33,068 bases of DNA, taken from Arcobacter sp. GTDB taxonomy: Bacteria; Campylobacterota; Campylobacteria; Campylobacterales; Arcobacteraceae. A model generated the notes under the pieces. The model saw nothing but the letters and a program-made list of their open reading frames with translations. It made no database searches and was not told the DNA's origin. This document shows, one piece after another, positions 8,793-16,554 of the stretch; position 1 is the stretch's first letter; each line of letters begins with the position of its first letter. Made by a program: the position numbers and the translations under genes. The stretch is from contig JAAETO010000108.1 of the NCBI GenBank assembly GCA_024228275.1, positions 1 through 33,068 on the forward strand, given 5' to 3'.

Positions 8793-9675
8793 TATATTAA
8801 AAAAATTATTTTATCCAATTATAGCAATTTTTGATTTTATAACTAAATATTTTAAATCAATAGTTTTTTTGACAATTTTATATTTTTTTATGTCTAGTTC
8901 GGAAGATTCAACTTTAAGTGGAAATAATTTTGAAAAAGCTAATTTGCAGAGAATTGAGTTAAATGGACCAATTTCAAATGTTGATAATATTTTAAGTCAA
9001 ATTAATAAGGCAAAACAAAATGAATCAATAAAAGGAGTACTTTTAGTTGTAAACTCACCTGGAGGTGCAGTAGCTGCTTCTGTTGAATTAGCTTATGCAA
9101 TAAAAGAGTTGTCTCAAATTAAGCCTGTAGTAGCTTATGCTAGTAGTGTCATCGCTAGTGGGAGTTATTATGCTTCTATTTGGGCTGATAAAATTATTGC
9201 AAATCCTGGCTCAATGGTTGGTTCAATTGGTGTAATTCTAGAAGGTATGAATGTTCAAGAATTAATGGAAAAGATAGGTGTAAAAACTCAAATAGTTAAA
9301 GCTGGAAAATATAAAGAATCTGGAACTATTTCAAGAGAATGGACTAGTTACGAAAAAGAAGAATTAGAAAAAGTTATAAAAGATACATATGATATGTTTG
9401 TTTCAGACGTTGCAAATGCAAGAAAATTAAAAGTTGAAGATCAAAATAAATTTGCAAATGCCCATATTTTTACAGCCTCTCAGGCAAAAAAAATTGGTTT
9501 AGTGGATGAAGTTAAGACTTTAACTTTTGCTATAAAAGAAATAGAAAAACTTTCAAAAGTTACGAAACCAGTTTGGAAAAAAGAGGATAAGCTTGATAAG
9601 TTTATTGATAAGATTATTAATAAAGCTGTAACAAATTTATCTGTATATTTTTCAAGTGAATTAAAAGCTTATTAG
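8785..9675 (+). CDS. sppA: Signal peptide peptidase SppA, short form
   Basis: This membrane-anchored serine protease degrades cleaved signal peptides. The 296 residues include an N-terminal anchor (about 22–38, KSIVFLTILYFFMSS) and the ClpP-like SppA domain with VVNSPGG (about 88–94). The catalytic Ser is S125 in IASGSYYAS and the catalytic Lys K177 in AGKYKESG, giving the Ser/Lys dyad. It is half the length of E. coli SppA, as in Gram-positive and Campylobacterota forms. I start it at the ATG at 8785, preceded by a strong GGAGGT at 8775–8780. The TTG at 8773 gives a longer frame but overlaps that site. A two-way terminator follows 15 nt after the stop. Confidence 0.93.
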   Translation: MFDILKKLFYPIIAIFDFITKYFKSIVFLTILYFFMSSSEDSTLSGNNFEKANLQRIELNGPISNVDNILSQINKAKQNESIKGVLLVVNSPGGAVAASVELAYAIKELSQIKPVVAYASSVIASGSYYASIWADKIIANPGSMVGSIGVILEGMNVQELMEKIGVKTQIVKAGKYKESGTISREWTSYEKEELEKVIKDTYDMFVSDVANARKLKVEDQNKFANAHIFTASQAKKIGLVDEVKTLTFAIKEIEKLSKVTKPVWKKEDKLDKFIDKIINKAVTNLSVYFSSELKAY

Positions 9676-9690
9676 TTTAAAATTTTTAAT

Positions 9691-9724
9691 AAAAAAGGCA
9701 AGGTTTCTACACCTTGCCTTTTTT
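9691..9724. terminator. Bidirectional Rho-independent terminator between sppA and ackA
   Basis: A perfect 14-bp stem (AAAAAAGGCAAGGT and its complement) flanks the loop TTCTAC, with a GC-rich core and T-runs on both strands. It separates convergent sppA (+) and ackA-1 (-) and should end both transcripts. Confidence 0.93.
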
Positions 9725-9743
9725 TATGTCCTAAATATAAAAA

Positions 9744-10946
9744 TTAAGAATTAATGCCACTAACAATTTTATAAGTATCATTTGCAATAACATATTCCTC
9801 ATTAGTAGGAATAACAAAAATCCTACCTTGTGAACCATTAGTAGAAATATCTCTAGCTTCACTTGCTCTTTTATTATTTTTAGTAGGATCAATATTTAAT
9901 CCCATGTAATCTAGACCAGCACAAACTTTTTCTCTGATAAGTGCAGCATTTTCGCCAATACCACCTGTAAAACATAAAGCATCTACACCATCAAGTGCTG
10001 CTGCATATGAACCAACATATTTTTTGATAATGTAAGCAATCATATCAACTGCTAATCTACATCTATCATCACCAGCTTCCATCCCTTCTAATACTTCTCT
10101 TAAATCTGATGATTTACCTGAAATTCCAACAATACCAGATTTTTTATTTAAAATATCAAGCATTTCTTTGATGTTCCAACCCTCTTTTTCCATCATATAT
10201 TGAATAGCACCAGCGTCAAGATCTCCACAACGAGTTCCCATCATTAGTCCTTGAACAGGTGTAAGACCCATTGAGGTATCAATACATTTGCCATCAAATA
10301 TAGCTGAAACAGAAGAACCATTACCTAAATGACATATAATAATTCTTGTATTGTGTTTTTTATCTAGCATATTTCTAGCTTCAGTTGAAACAAAATAATG
10401 AGAAGTACCATGAAAACCATATTTTCTAACAATATTTTTTGTGTACTGTTCATAAGGAAGAGGATACATATATGCGTAATCTGGCATAGTTTGATGGAAA
10501 GCTGTGTCAAATACTGCAACATTAGGTATTCCAGGTATTAACTCAGAACATATTTCAACACCCATTATATTTGCAGGATTATGTAAAGGAGCTAAAGGAA
10601 TAAGCTCTTTTAATTTTTCAATTATTTTTTTAGTTACAATAACAGAAGATGAAAATTCTTCTCCACCATGAACTACTCTATGTCCAATTGCTTGAATATC
10701 TCCAATAGAATCAATAACTTTACCTTCCCCATCAGTTAAAGTTTTTAATACTAATTCAATAGCTTCTCTATGCGTAGGCATAGAAACTTCTAGTTTAACT
10801 TTTTTATCATCACCAAATTCGTGTTTTAAAACACCATCAATACCAATTCTTTCACATAAACCAACTGCTAAAACTTCTTTATTAATTGGATTCATTAATT
10901 GATATTTTAATGATGAACTTCCTGCATTTAAAATGAATACTAACAT
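9744..10946 (-). CDS. ackA: Acetate kinase (copy 1)
   Basis: AckA interconverts acetate + ATP and acetyl phosphate + ADP. The 400 residues carry the ASKHA-fold signatures: the N-terminal phosphate loop VFILNAGSSSLKYQL, GHRVVHGG, VAVFDTAFHQTMP, RKYGFHGTSH, HLGNGSSVSAI with DTSMGLTPVQGLMMGTRCGDLDAG, and FTGGIGEN. The conserved family aspartate, histidine and arginine residues are present. It lies 30 nt downstream of pta with GGGGAG before the ATG, so it is the second gene of a pta–ackA operon ended by the terminator at 9691–9724. A close paralogue, ackA copy 2, lies on the other side of pta. This copy is the natural partner of Pta by position. Confidence 0.96.
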   Translation of the reverse strand: MLVFILNAGSSSLKYQLMNPINKEVLAVGLCERIGIDGVLKHEFGDDKKVKLEVSMPTHREAIELVLKTLTDGEGKVIDSIGDIQAIGHRVVHGGEEFSSSVIVTKKIIEKLKELIPLAPLHNPANIMGVEICSELIPGIPNVAVFDTAFHQTMPDYAYMYPLPYEQYTKNIVRKYGFHGTSHYFVSTEARNMLDKKHNTRIIICHLGNGSSVSAIFDGKCIDTSMGLTPVQGLMMGTRCGDLDAGAIQYMMEKEGWNIKEMLDILNKKSGIVGISGKSSDLREVLEGMEAGDDRCRLAVDMIAYIIKKYVGSYAAALDGVDALCFTGGIGENAALIREKVCAGLDYMGLNIDPTKNNKRASEARDISTNGSQGRIFVIPTNEEYVIANDTYKIVSGINS

Positions 10947-10976
10947 TTATCTCTCCCCTTTATAAATAATTTTTTC

Positions 10977-11969
10977 TTATGCTTGAGTTGCCGTAATTGC
11001 AACTAAATTTGAAATATCTTCAACTGAACAACCTCTAGAAAGATCATTAACTGGTTTATTTAAACCTTGTACAATAGGTCCATGTGCATCGGCACCTGCA
11101 AATCTTTGAACTAATTTATACCCAATATTTCCAGCTTGTAAATCAGGGAATACTAATATATTAGCACGACCTGCTACTTTAGAATCAGGTGCTTTTTTTG
11201 CTCCAATTGCTTCAACAATTGCAGCATCTGCTTGCATTTCACCATCAAAAGCGAAATCAACTTTTCTATCTTTTAATATTTGTACTGCATTTGATACCTT
11301 ATCAACTAATGGATGCTTTGCACTTCCCATTGTTGAAAATGATAACATTGCGACTCTTGGCTCAAGTCCCACAACAGAACTAGCAGTAGCAGCAGTTGAA
11401 GCTGCAATATCAGCTAATTGCTCAGAAGTAGGATCTGGTAAAACGGCACAATCTGCAAATAATAATAAACCATTATCACCAAATTTTCCATCAGCTGTTT
11501 CCATTACAAAAGAAGATGATACAGTTTTAATACCTGGTGCAGTTTTAATAACTTGAATTGCAGCTCTTAAAACGTCAGCAGTTGGAGAATTAGAACCTGC
11601 AACTAAACCATCAGCATCTCCTAATCTAACCATCATACAACCAAAAAATCTAGGTTCAGTAGTGATTATTTCTTTAGCCTCTTCTTTTGATAAACCTTTT
11701 GACGCTCTTAATTGAACTAACTCATCAACGTATTTTTCAATACCTTCAAAATTTTTAGGATCAATTATTGTAGCACCTTGAATATTTGCACCACAAGATG
11801 CTGCATCAGAAGTAATTGTATCTTTATTACCAATTAAAACTACATTTGCAGTTTTTTCTTCTAAAACTATTTGAGTAGCTTTTAGTACTCTTTCATCTTC
11901 AGACTCTGGAAGAACAATAGTTCTAATTTCTTTTTTAGCATTTTCTTTAATATTTTTTATTAAACCCAT
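10977..11969 (-). CDS. pta: Phosphate acetyltransferase (short form)
   Basis: Pta interconverts acetyl-CoA + phosphate and acetyl phosphate + CoA. At 330 residues it is the short, catalytic-domain-only class, lacking the roughly 350-residue N-terminal regulatory part of E. coli Pta. Signatures include VVLPESEDERVLKATQ near the start, GLVAGSNSPTADVLRAAIQ, PDPTSEQLADIA, LSFSTMGSAKHP and the C-terminal NILVFPDLQAGNIGYKLVQ. AAGGAAA precedes the ATG. It leads the pta–ackA-1 operon. Its promoter carries 7-bp direct repeats set 10 bp upstream of a TATACT box, the same architecture as at the symporter operon, suggesting activation by the nearby OmpR-family regulator. Confidence 0.95.
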   Translation of the reverse strand: MGLIKNIKENAKKEIRTIVLPESEDERVLKATQIVLEEKTANVVLIGNKDTITSDAASCGANIQGATIIDPKNFEGIEKYVDELVQLRASKGLSKEEAKEIITTEPRFFGCMMVRLGDADGLVAGSNSPTADVLRAAIQVIKTAPGIKTVSSSFVMETADGKFGDNGLLLFADCAVLPDPTSEQLADIAASTAATASSVVGLEPRVAMLSFSTMGSAKHPLVDKVSNAVQILKDRKVDFAFDGEMQADAAIVEAIGAKKAPDSKVAGRANILVFPDLQAGNIGYKLVQRFAGADAHGPIVQGLNKPVNDLSRGCSVEDISNLVAITATQA

Positions 11970-11998
11970 TTAAGTTTCCTTTTTTATAAAATCAATAA

Positions 11999-12043
11999 AG
12001 TATAATACTTAAAGATAGCATTGATATAGCATTAATGTAGACA
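11999..12043 (-). promoter_or_regulatory. pta promoter with 11-bp-spaced direct repeats (PhoB-box-like geometry)
   Basis: On the + strand, ATAGCAT occurs at 12015–12021 and again at 12026–12032, with a looser GTAGACA at 12037–12043; every step is 11 bp. On the coding (minus) strand the proximal repeat ends 10 nt before a TATACT -10 box (12004–11999), and no -35 is recognisable. Two 7-bp repeats with a 4-bp spacer, 10 bp from the -10, is the arrangement known for PhoB-type activators. The symporter promoter at 20727–20760 has identical spacing and the same -10 hexamer. Confidence 0.6.
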
Positions 12044-12147
12044 CATTTGTAAAAATTTTTCATATTTAATTAAAGTGTATAAAAATAGTACATAATTATA
12101 ATTTTTGTATTTAATTTTTATATATAGATAGTTTTATAGTCTAGTGT

Positions 12148-12177
12148 ATTTAGTAAAAGCTTACGCTTTTACTAAAT
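12148..12177 (-). terminator. Hairpin spanning the ackA-2 stop codon
   Basis: A perfect 13-bp stem (ATTTAGTAAAAGC and its complement) flanks a 4-nt loop. One arm is the last codons of ackA-2 and the loop holds its stop codon. No T-run follows on the minus strand, so it may be a weak terminator or a 3' stabilising structure limiting read-through into pta–ackA-1. Confidence 0.5.
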
Positions 12178-13348
12178 TATAAGTATCATTTGCAATTACA
12201 AATTCTTCATTTGTAGGGATTACATATATTTTTGTTTTTGATGATTCTTTATTAATTTCTCTATTTTCGTCATTTCTAATTTTGTTTTTTTCACTGTCAA
12301 TTTCAACACCCATGAACTCAAGCCCTGAACAAACTTTTTCTCTAATAAGATCAGCGTTTTCTCCTATTCCAGCAGTAAAACAAATAGCGTCAACCCCTTC
12401 TAATACACCGGCATAAGAACAAATATATTTTTTTATTCTATTACATTTCATATCAATAGTTGTTTTTGCTCTTTCATCTCCATTTTCACTTGCTTCAATA
12501 ATTTCTCTTAAGTCAGAAGAAATTCCTGAAACTCCTAAAAGTCCAGATTTTTTGTTTAAATAATTTACTGTTTCTTGAGCGCTCATATCTTTTTTATCCA
12601 TTAAATAAGAAAGTACACCTGCATCAATATCTCCTGATCTTGTACCCATTACTAAACCTTCTAGTGGAGTTAATCCCATAGAAGTATCAATAGACTTACC
12701 ATCTTTAACAGCACAAACTGAAGAACCATTTCCTAAATGACAAACAATAACTTTCGAATCATCTTTGTTTAACATTTTTTTAGCTTCATTTGATACGTAA
12801 TAATGTGATGTACCATGAAAACCATATTTTCTAACACCATGATCTTTATAATCTTCATATGGTACGGCATACATAAAATTACTAGCTTCCATAGTTTGAT
12901 GAAATGCAGTATCAAATACTGCTACATTAGGTTTTCCTGGCATAATTTGTTGAGCAATTTTTACACCCATTATATTCGCAGGATTATGTAGTGGCGCTAA
13001 AGGTATTAATGATTCTAACTTTTCAATAACATCTTCATTTACTACTACAGATGAACTAAAATACTCTCCACCATGAACAACTCTATGTCCAATAGCTTGA
13101 ATTTCTTCAATTGAGTCTATTACTTTTTCTTCACCATTAGCTAAGATATCTAAAAAAATTTCAATAGCTTCTTTGTGAGATGGCATTGAAATATCTTTTT
13201 TAGTTTTTTTATTTTCAACTTCGTGAACTAGTCTTCCATCTATACCGATTCTTTCACATAATCCTGTTGCTTTTACTTGACCATCTTTAGGGTTCATTAA
13301 TTGATATTTTAATGATGAACTTCCTGCATTTAATACTAATATTAACAT
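12161..13348 (-). CDS. ackA: Acetate kinase (copy 2)
   Basis: This is a second acetate kinase of 395 residues, closely similar along its whole length to copy 1. It has LVLNAGSSSLKYQLMNP, GHRVVHGG, VAVFDTAFHQTM, RKYGFHGTSHYYVS, HLGNGSSVCAV, GTRSGDIDAG and FTAGIGEN. No catalytic motif is lost, so it is probably active. The two differ in charged surface segments and in the stretch before the adenine-site helix (IDMKCNRIKKYICSY here). I start it at the ATG at 13348 (MLILVLNAG), which aligns with copy 1 and has AAGGA 9 nt upstream; an upstream in-frame codon at 13381 would add 11 residues absent from the family. It follows the exonuclease/nucleotidyltransferase genes at 55 nt and may be their last operon member. 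Differential use of the two kinases is inference. Confidence 0.94.
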   Translation of the reverse strand: MLILVLNAGSSSLKYQLMNPKDGQVKATGLCERIGIDGRLVHEVENKKTKKDISMPSHKEAIEIFLDILANGEEKVIDSIEEIQAIGHRVVHGGEYFSSSVVVNEDVIEKLESLIPLAPLHNPANIMGVKIAQQIMPGKPNVAVFDTAFHQTMEASNFMYAVPYEDYKDHGVRKYGFHGTSHYYVSNEAKKMLNKDDSKVIVCHLGNGSSVCAVKDGKSIDTSMGLTPLEGLVMGTRSGDIDAGVLSYLMDKKDMSAQETVNYLNKKSGLLGVSGISSDLREIIEASENGDERAKTTIDMKCNRIKKYICSYAGVLEGVDAICFTAGIGENADLIREKVCSGLEFMGVEIDSEKNKIRNDENREINKESSKTKIYVIPTNEEFVIANDTYNLVKA

Positions 13349-13403
13349 ATAAATTTTTCCTTTTTTAATAAGTAGATACATTATATCTAAAAAATTAATA
13401 AAT

Positions 13404-14015
13404 TTAAAATTTTACTTTATTTTTTAATTTTAAAAATATTATTGAGGTCATTATTGCATCATTTAAGGCATCATGTTTTGGAAATATTGGTATTTTTAAA
13501 TCTTTAATAATAGAATCAAATCTTAAATCAATATTACTTTGAGGAATTCTTTCTATTTTCCAATCATAATAAATTGCAGAAACTTCGTAAGTTTTATTAG
13601 GTAAAGTAATACCCAATTGTGGCTTTATATATTTGTTAATCATTGCAATATCAAATTCTAAATAATATCCAATTAAGCGTCTATTACCAATAAATTTTAG
13701 AAAATCGTATATTACATTATTTATTTCTTCTGCTTCTTTTAAATCTATTTCTCTAATACGATGTATTTTAATTGAATCTATTTCAAGTCTTGTTTTTGGT
13801 TTGACAAATCTAAAGAACTTTTGACTAGATATAATAGTATTGTTTTTTATAATGACTGCACCAATTGAAATAATATCATCATTTTTAGGATCAAGTCCAG
13901 TAGTTTCACAATCAAAACAGACAAACTCTTCATTTATTGACTTATTAAATAGAAAAAGATATTCAGTATTTTTTAAATTCTTTTTATTAAAATAATTTTT
14001 AATATTTTTAAACAT
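13404..14015 (-). CDS. DnaQ-like DEDDh 3'-5' exonuclease (module copy 1)
   Basis: This 203-residue protein has the DnaQ/RNase T exonuclease fold. All catalytic residues of the DEDDh class are visible: D35 and E37 (CFDCETTGL), D122 (GYYLEFDIAM), and H181 with D186 (KHDALNDAI). It lacks the C-terminal part of DnaQ that binds the polymerase alpha subunit, so it is not obviously the replicative proofreading subunit, though it may be annotated as Pol III epsilon. Its start overlaps the end of the upstream DUF294 gene by 8 nt, implying coupled translation. An equivalent pair lies immediately upstream, and the catalytic residues occupy the same positions in both copies. Whether it cuts DNA, RNA or a nucleotide signal is unknown. 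Confidence 0.88.
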   Translation of the reverse strand: MFKNIKNYFNKKNLKNTEYLFLFNKSINEEFVCFDCETTGLDPKNDDIISIGAVIIKNNTIISSQKFFRFVKPKTRLEIDSIKIHRIREIDLKEAEEINNVIYDFLKFIGNRRLIGYYLEFDIAMINKYIKPQLGITLPNKTYEVSAIYYDWKIERIPQSNIDLRFDSIIKDLKIPIFPKHDALNDAIMTSIIFLKLKNKVKF

Positions 14016-15849
14016 AATTTAATTTATATTGATTTTCAAGTTTTTTCTTTAGTTTATTTACAATTTTAAAACTATCTTTTAACAAATCTTTTTCCATTGT
14101 ATTTAAATTTTCTGGATTAATATAATTATCAATGCATTTTCCTGAGTCAAGTTTTTCAAGATTTGATTTTAATTTTATGGTACATAAAAAGTTAAATGCT
14201 TCTGATAATTCAGATGCAAACTCTTCATCAAGTTCTCCTAACTCTTTTAATTCTTTAATTCTTTTTAGTGTATTAGATCGCATACTTTTATGTTCAAGTG
14301 CAAGAGTTCTAATACTTTGAACAAGTACAAAAATACCACCTTTTTTAATATCAATTTCATGTTTATGCTTTTTATCCTTACTATTAAAAACAAAACCATC
14401 AAAAAAACCAAGTGGTACATTAAAATCCATAATAATTTTTGCAAAGTGCATATAGAATGTTTTTGAAGTTGAACCAATTTTAAATAAATATTCTTTTAAA
14501 TCATTTAAAAGTTTTCTATCTCCTGATGCACAAGCTGCATCATAAAAAATTGCCAAATTCATGAAACTATTTTCACTTGGATTAGTAACCCATTCGTAAA
14601 TCAAGTCTTTAAAGTCTTTTTGCCTTCTACACCAATATGGATTAGATATCATTATATTCCCATCACATTTAGGAAAACCAAAATCAACTAATGTTTTTAT
14701 ATATATGTGGGAAAATTTTAATATTTCATCATCACTTAGAGTACAATCGTCTGAAATAATTAAGGCATTATCCTGATCAGTTTTTAAGATTTGTTCACCT
14801 CTTCCTTCACTACCCATAACAATAAGGCATGATTTGCCAATAAGTTCTTTGGGTGCTAATTTTTCAAATAATTTATTCATAACCTTTCTATTTAAATGGT
14901 TAATTAGTTTAGATATAAAATTAACTTTTACACCTTTAGTATTTAAAGATCTGATTATTTTAATAAATGATTTAGTTGCTACTTTTAATTCTTCAATTGA
15001 TTCAGCTTTATCAATTTCATTAGAGACAGAAAAAGTATGTGTTGCAAAAAAAGAAGAGAGAGATATTTGATCAATAATTCCAGATATTTCATCTTTATCA
15101 TTTTTAACAACCATTCTTTTTACTCCATGTTTTGTCATTAAAAGTTGGGCGTTAAATAAAAAATCATTTTCGCTTACATACATAGTTACAGGAGTTGATA
15201 TTTTACTAACACTTTCATCAAAATCCATTCTATTTAAAATTACTTTTTCCCTAAAATCTGAATCAGTAACTATATGTATAGTATTTTCTTTATTTTTTAA
15301 AAGTAGGGTAGGGACTTTTTCTTTTTTTATTATAGAAACTGCATCAAATATAGATGTTTCACTTTTAACTATAATAGCTCTGTGAACTCTTGCATCTTTA
15401 ACTTTAGCAATCATTAGATTAGCTAATTCTTTATCTTTAGAATTATTTATGTGAGCGTTTAATTTTTGAGAAATTGATTGAAAAAAGAAACTTTCAAGAT
15501 GAATGTTTTCGTATAAAGTTTTAATAAATATATCTTTTGGTAGAACATAACAAATAGTCTCTTGTACCGTAATAAAAGTGTGTTTAGAACAATTCTCAAT
15601 TAATGAAATTGTATCAAAAAATTCATTCTTTGAATAAATTGATATAACCTCGTCTTCAATTTTTTCTTGAACTAATCCTTTTATAATAAAGAATAAGTTA
15701 TTTGGTTCTTCTTTTGATTTTTGAATTATTTCATTTTCTTTAAAGTAAGTAATATCTAAAGCTTTAGAAAACTCATCTAACTGAATCTTTGTTAGATTTT
15801 CAAAAGGGTGTATAGAATTTATAAAAGTTGATTGTTCAATTAAATTCAT
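14008..15849 (-). CDS. CBS-domain DUF294 putative nucleotidyltransferase (module copy 1)
   Basis: This 613-residue protein has four recognisable parts: a cyclic-nucleotide-binding-like beta-roll (about 12–125); a tandem CBS pair (about 148–270), which usually senses adenine nucleotides; a DUF294 nucleotidyltransferase domain related to GlnD (about 325–450) with GSEGR at 346–350 and the metal-binding D358/D360 in TDQDNAL; and an alpha-helical DUF294 C-terminal domain (about 480–610). In the gammaproteobacteria, as I recall, homologues sit beside VC_2705-type symporters and a DnaQ-like gene, as here. The natural substrate is not established; protein modification as in GlnD is a reasonable guess only. 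It is a diverged duplicate of the gene at 16554–18371, 72 nt downstream of that pair's exonuclease. Confidence 0.85.
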   Translation of the reverse strand: MNLIEQSTFINSIHPFENLTKIQLDEFSKALDITYFKENEIIQKSKEEPNNLFFIIKGLVQEKIEDEVISIYSKNEFFDTISLIENCSKHTFITVQETICYVLPKDIFIKTLYENIHLESFFFQSISQKLNAHINNSKDKELANLMIAKVKDARVHRAIIVKSETSIFDAVSIIKKEKVPTLLLKNKENTIHIVTDSDFREKVILNRMDFDESVSKISTPVTMYVSENDFLFNAQLLMTKHGVKRMVVKNDKDEISGIIDQISLSSFFATHTFSVSNEIDKAESIEELKVATKSFIKIIRSLNTKGVKVNFISKLINHLNRKVMNKLFEKLAPKELIGKSCLIVMGSEGRGEQILKTDQDNALIISDDCTLSDDEILKFSHIYIKTLVDFGFPKCDGNIMISNPYWCRRQKDFKDLIYEWVTNPSENSFMNLAIFYDAACASGDRKLLNDLKEYLFKIGSTSKTFYMHFAKIIMDFNVPLGFFDGFVFNSKDKKHKHEIDIKKGGIFVLVQSIRTLALEHKSMRSNTLKRIKELKELGELDEEFASELSEAFNFLCTIKLKSNLEKLDSGKCIDNYINPENLNTMEKDLLKDSFKIVNKLKKKLENQYKLNYV

Positions 15850-15921
15850 ATCAAATCTTTATTATTTATTTTATAATCAGATTAACATATATAAAATGAT
15901 ATCAAACTGAAGGTTTAATTA

Positions 15922-16554
15922 TTAGCCTTTATAAAAAGTAGAGTTTGTTGGTGTAAGTTCTCTTAATTTTAAAAAAATCATAGATGTCATTATTGCATCA
16001 TTTAATGCATCATGTTTGCCAAGCTGTGGTATATCTAATTCTTTCATTATAGTATCAAATTTCAAATCAATAAATTGGTATTCTGAGTTTTTTGGACGAG
16101 TTTTATAATACATTGAAGATATTTCTATAGAGTTATTAGGCAGTTTTATTCCAATATATTTCTTAGTATATTTTGATATGATTTCTATATCAAATTTTAT
16201 ATAGTAACCTATAATTATTCTACTTCCAATAAATTCTAGAAGCTCTAATATTGCATTTTTTGGTTCAATCGCATTTTCTAAATCAATTGGTCTTATGTGA
16301 TGAATTTTTATTGATTCTTCAGTAACATTTTTAGAAGGTTTTACAAAAATATTTAGAGTTTTTCGCATTAATATTTTATTATCTTTAATAATAACGGCTC
16401 CAATAGATAATATCTCATCTTTTTTTGGGCTTAATCCTGTCGTTTCACAATCTATACAAACATATTCGTCACTTAAAGGTTTATCAAAAAGGTATTCAAA
16501 CCGTTTGTCTTTTAATTTCTTTTTTTGAATTTTTTTGAATAATTTTTTTATCAT
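15922..16554 (-). CDS. DnaQ-like DEDDh 3'-5' exonuclease (module copy 2)
   Basis: This 210-residue paralogue of the exonuclease at 13404–14015 keeps D35/E37 (CIDCETTGL), D122 (YYIKFDIEI), H181 and D186 (KHDALNDAI) at identical positions. The two proteins differ most in the basic N-terminal 30 residues and in the segment before the last motif (about 150–165). It shares TAATG with the stop of the upstream DUF294 gene (1-nt overlap), so the two are translationally coupled. No polymerase-binding region is visible. The invariant pairing of nuclease and DUF294 nucleotidyltransferase in both copies argues for a joint function, for instance making and removing a nucleotide mark, but this is inference. 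Confidence 0.88.
   Translation of the reverse strand: MIKKLFKKIQKKKLKDKRFEYLFDKPLSDEYVCIDCETTGLSPKKDEILSIGAVIIKDNKILMRKTLNIFVKPSKNVTEESIKIHHIRPIDLENAIEPKNAILELLEFIGSRIIIGYYIKFDIEIISKYTKKYIGIKLPNNSIEISSMYYKTRPKNSEYQFIDLKFDTIMKELDIPQLGKHDALNDAIMTSMIFLKLRELTPTNSTFYKG

Noticed and set aside
13349-13381. 11-residue N-terminal extension of ackA-2
   Set aside because: It is absent from copy 1 and from the family, and it overlaps the AAGGA before the ATG at 13348.
13404-14015. Replicative DNA polymerase III epsilon subunit (dnaQ)
   Set aside because: The polymerase-binding C-terminus is missing, two paralogues are present, and the genes are coupled to DUF294; kept as DnaQ-like exonuclease only.
14132-15070. 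Plus-strand and alternative-frame ORFs inside the DUF294 gene
   Set aside because: They are low-complexity antisense or shifted frames over a gene with clear domains and motifs; no ribosome binding site or recognisable product.
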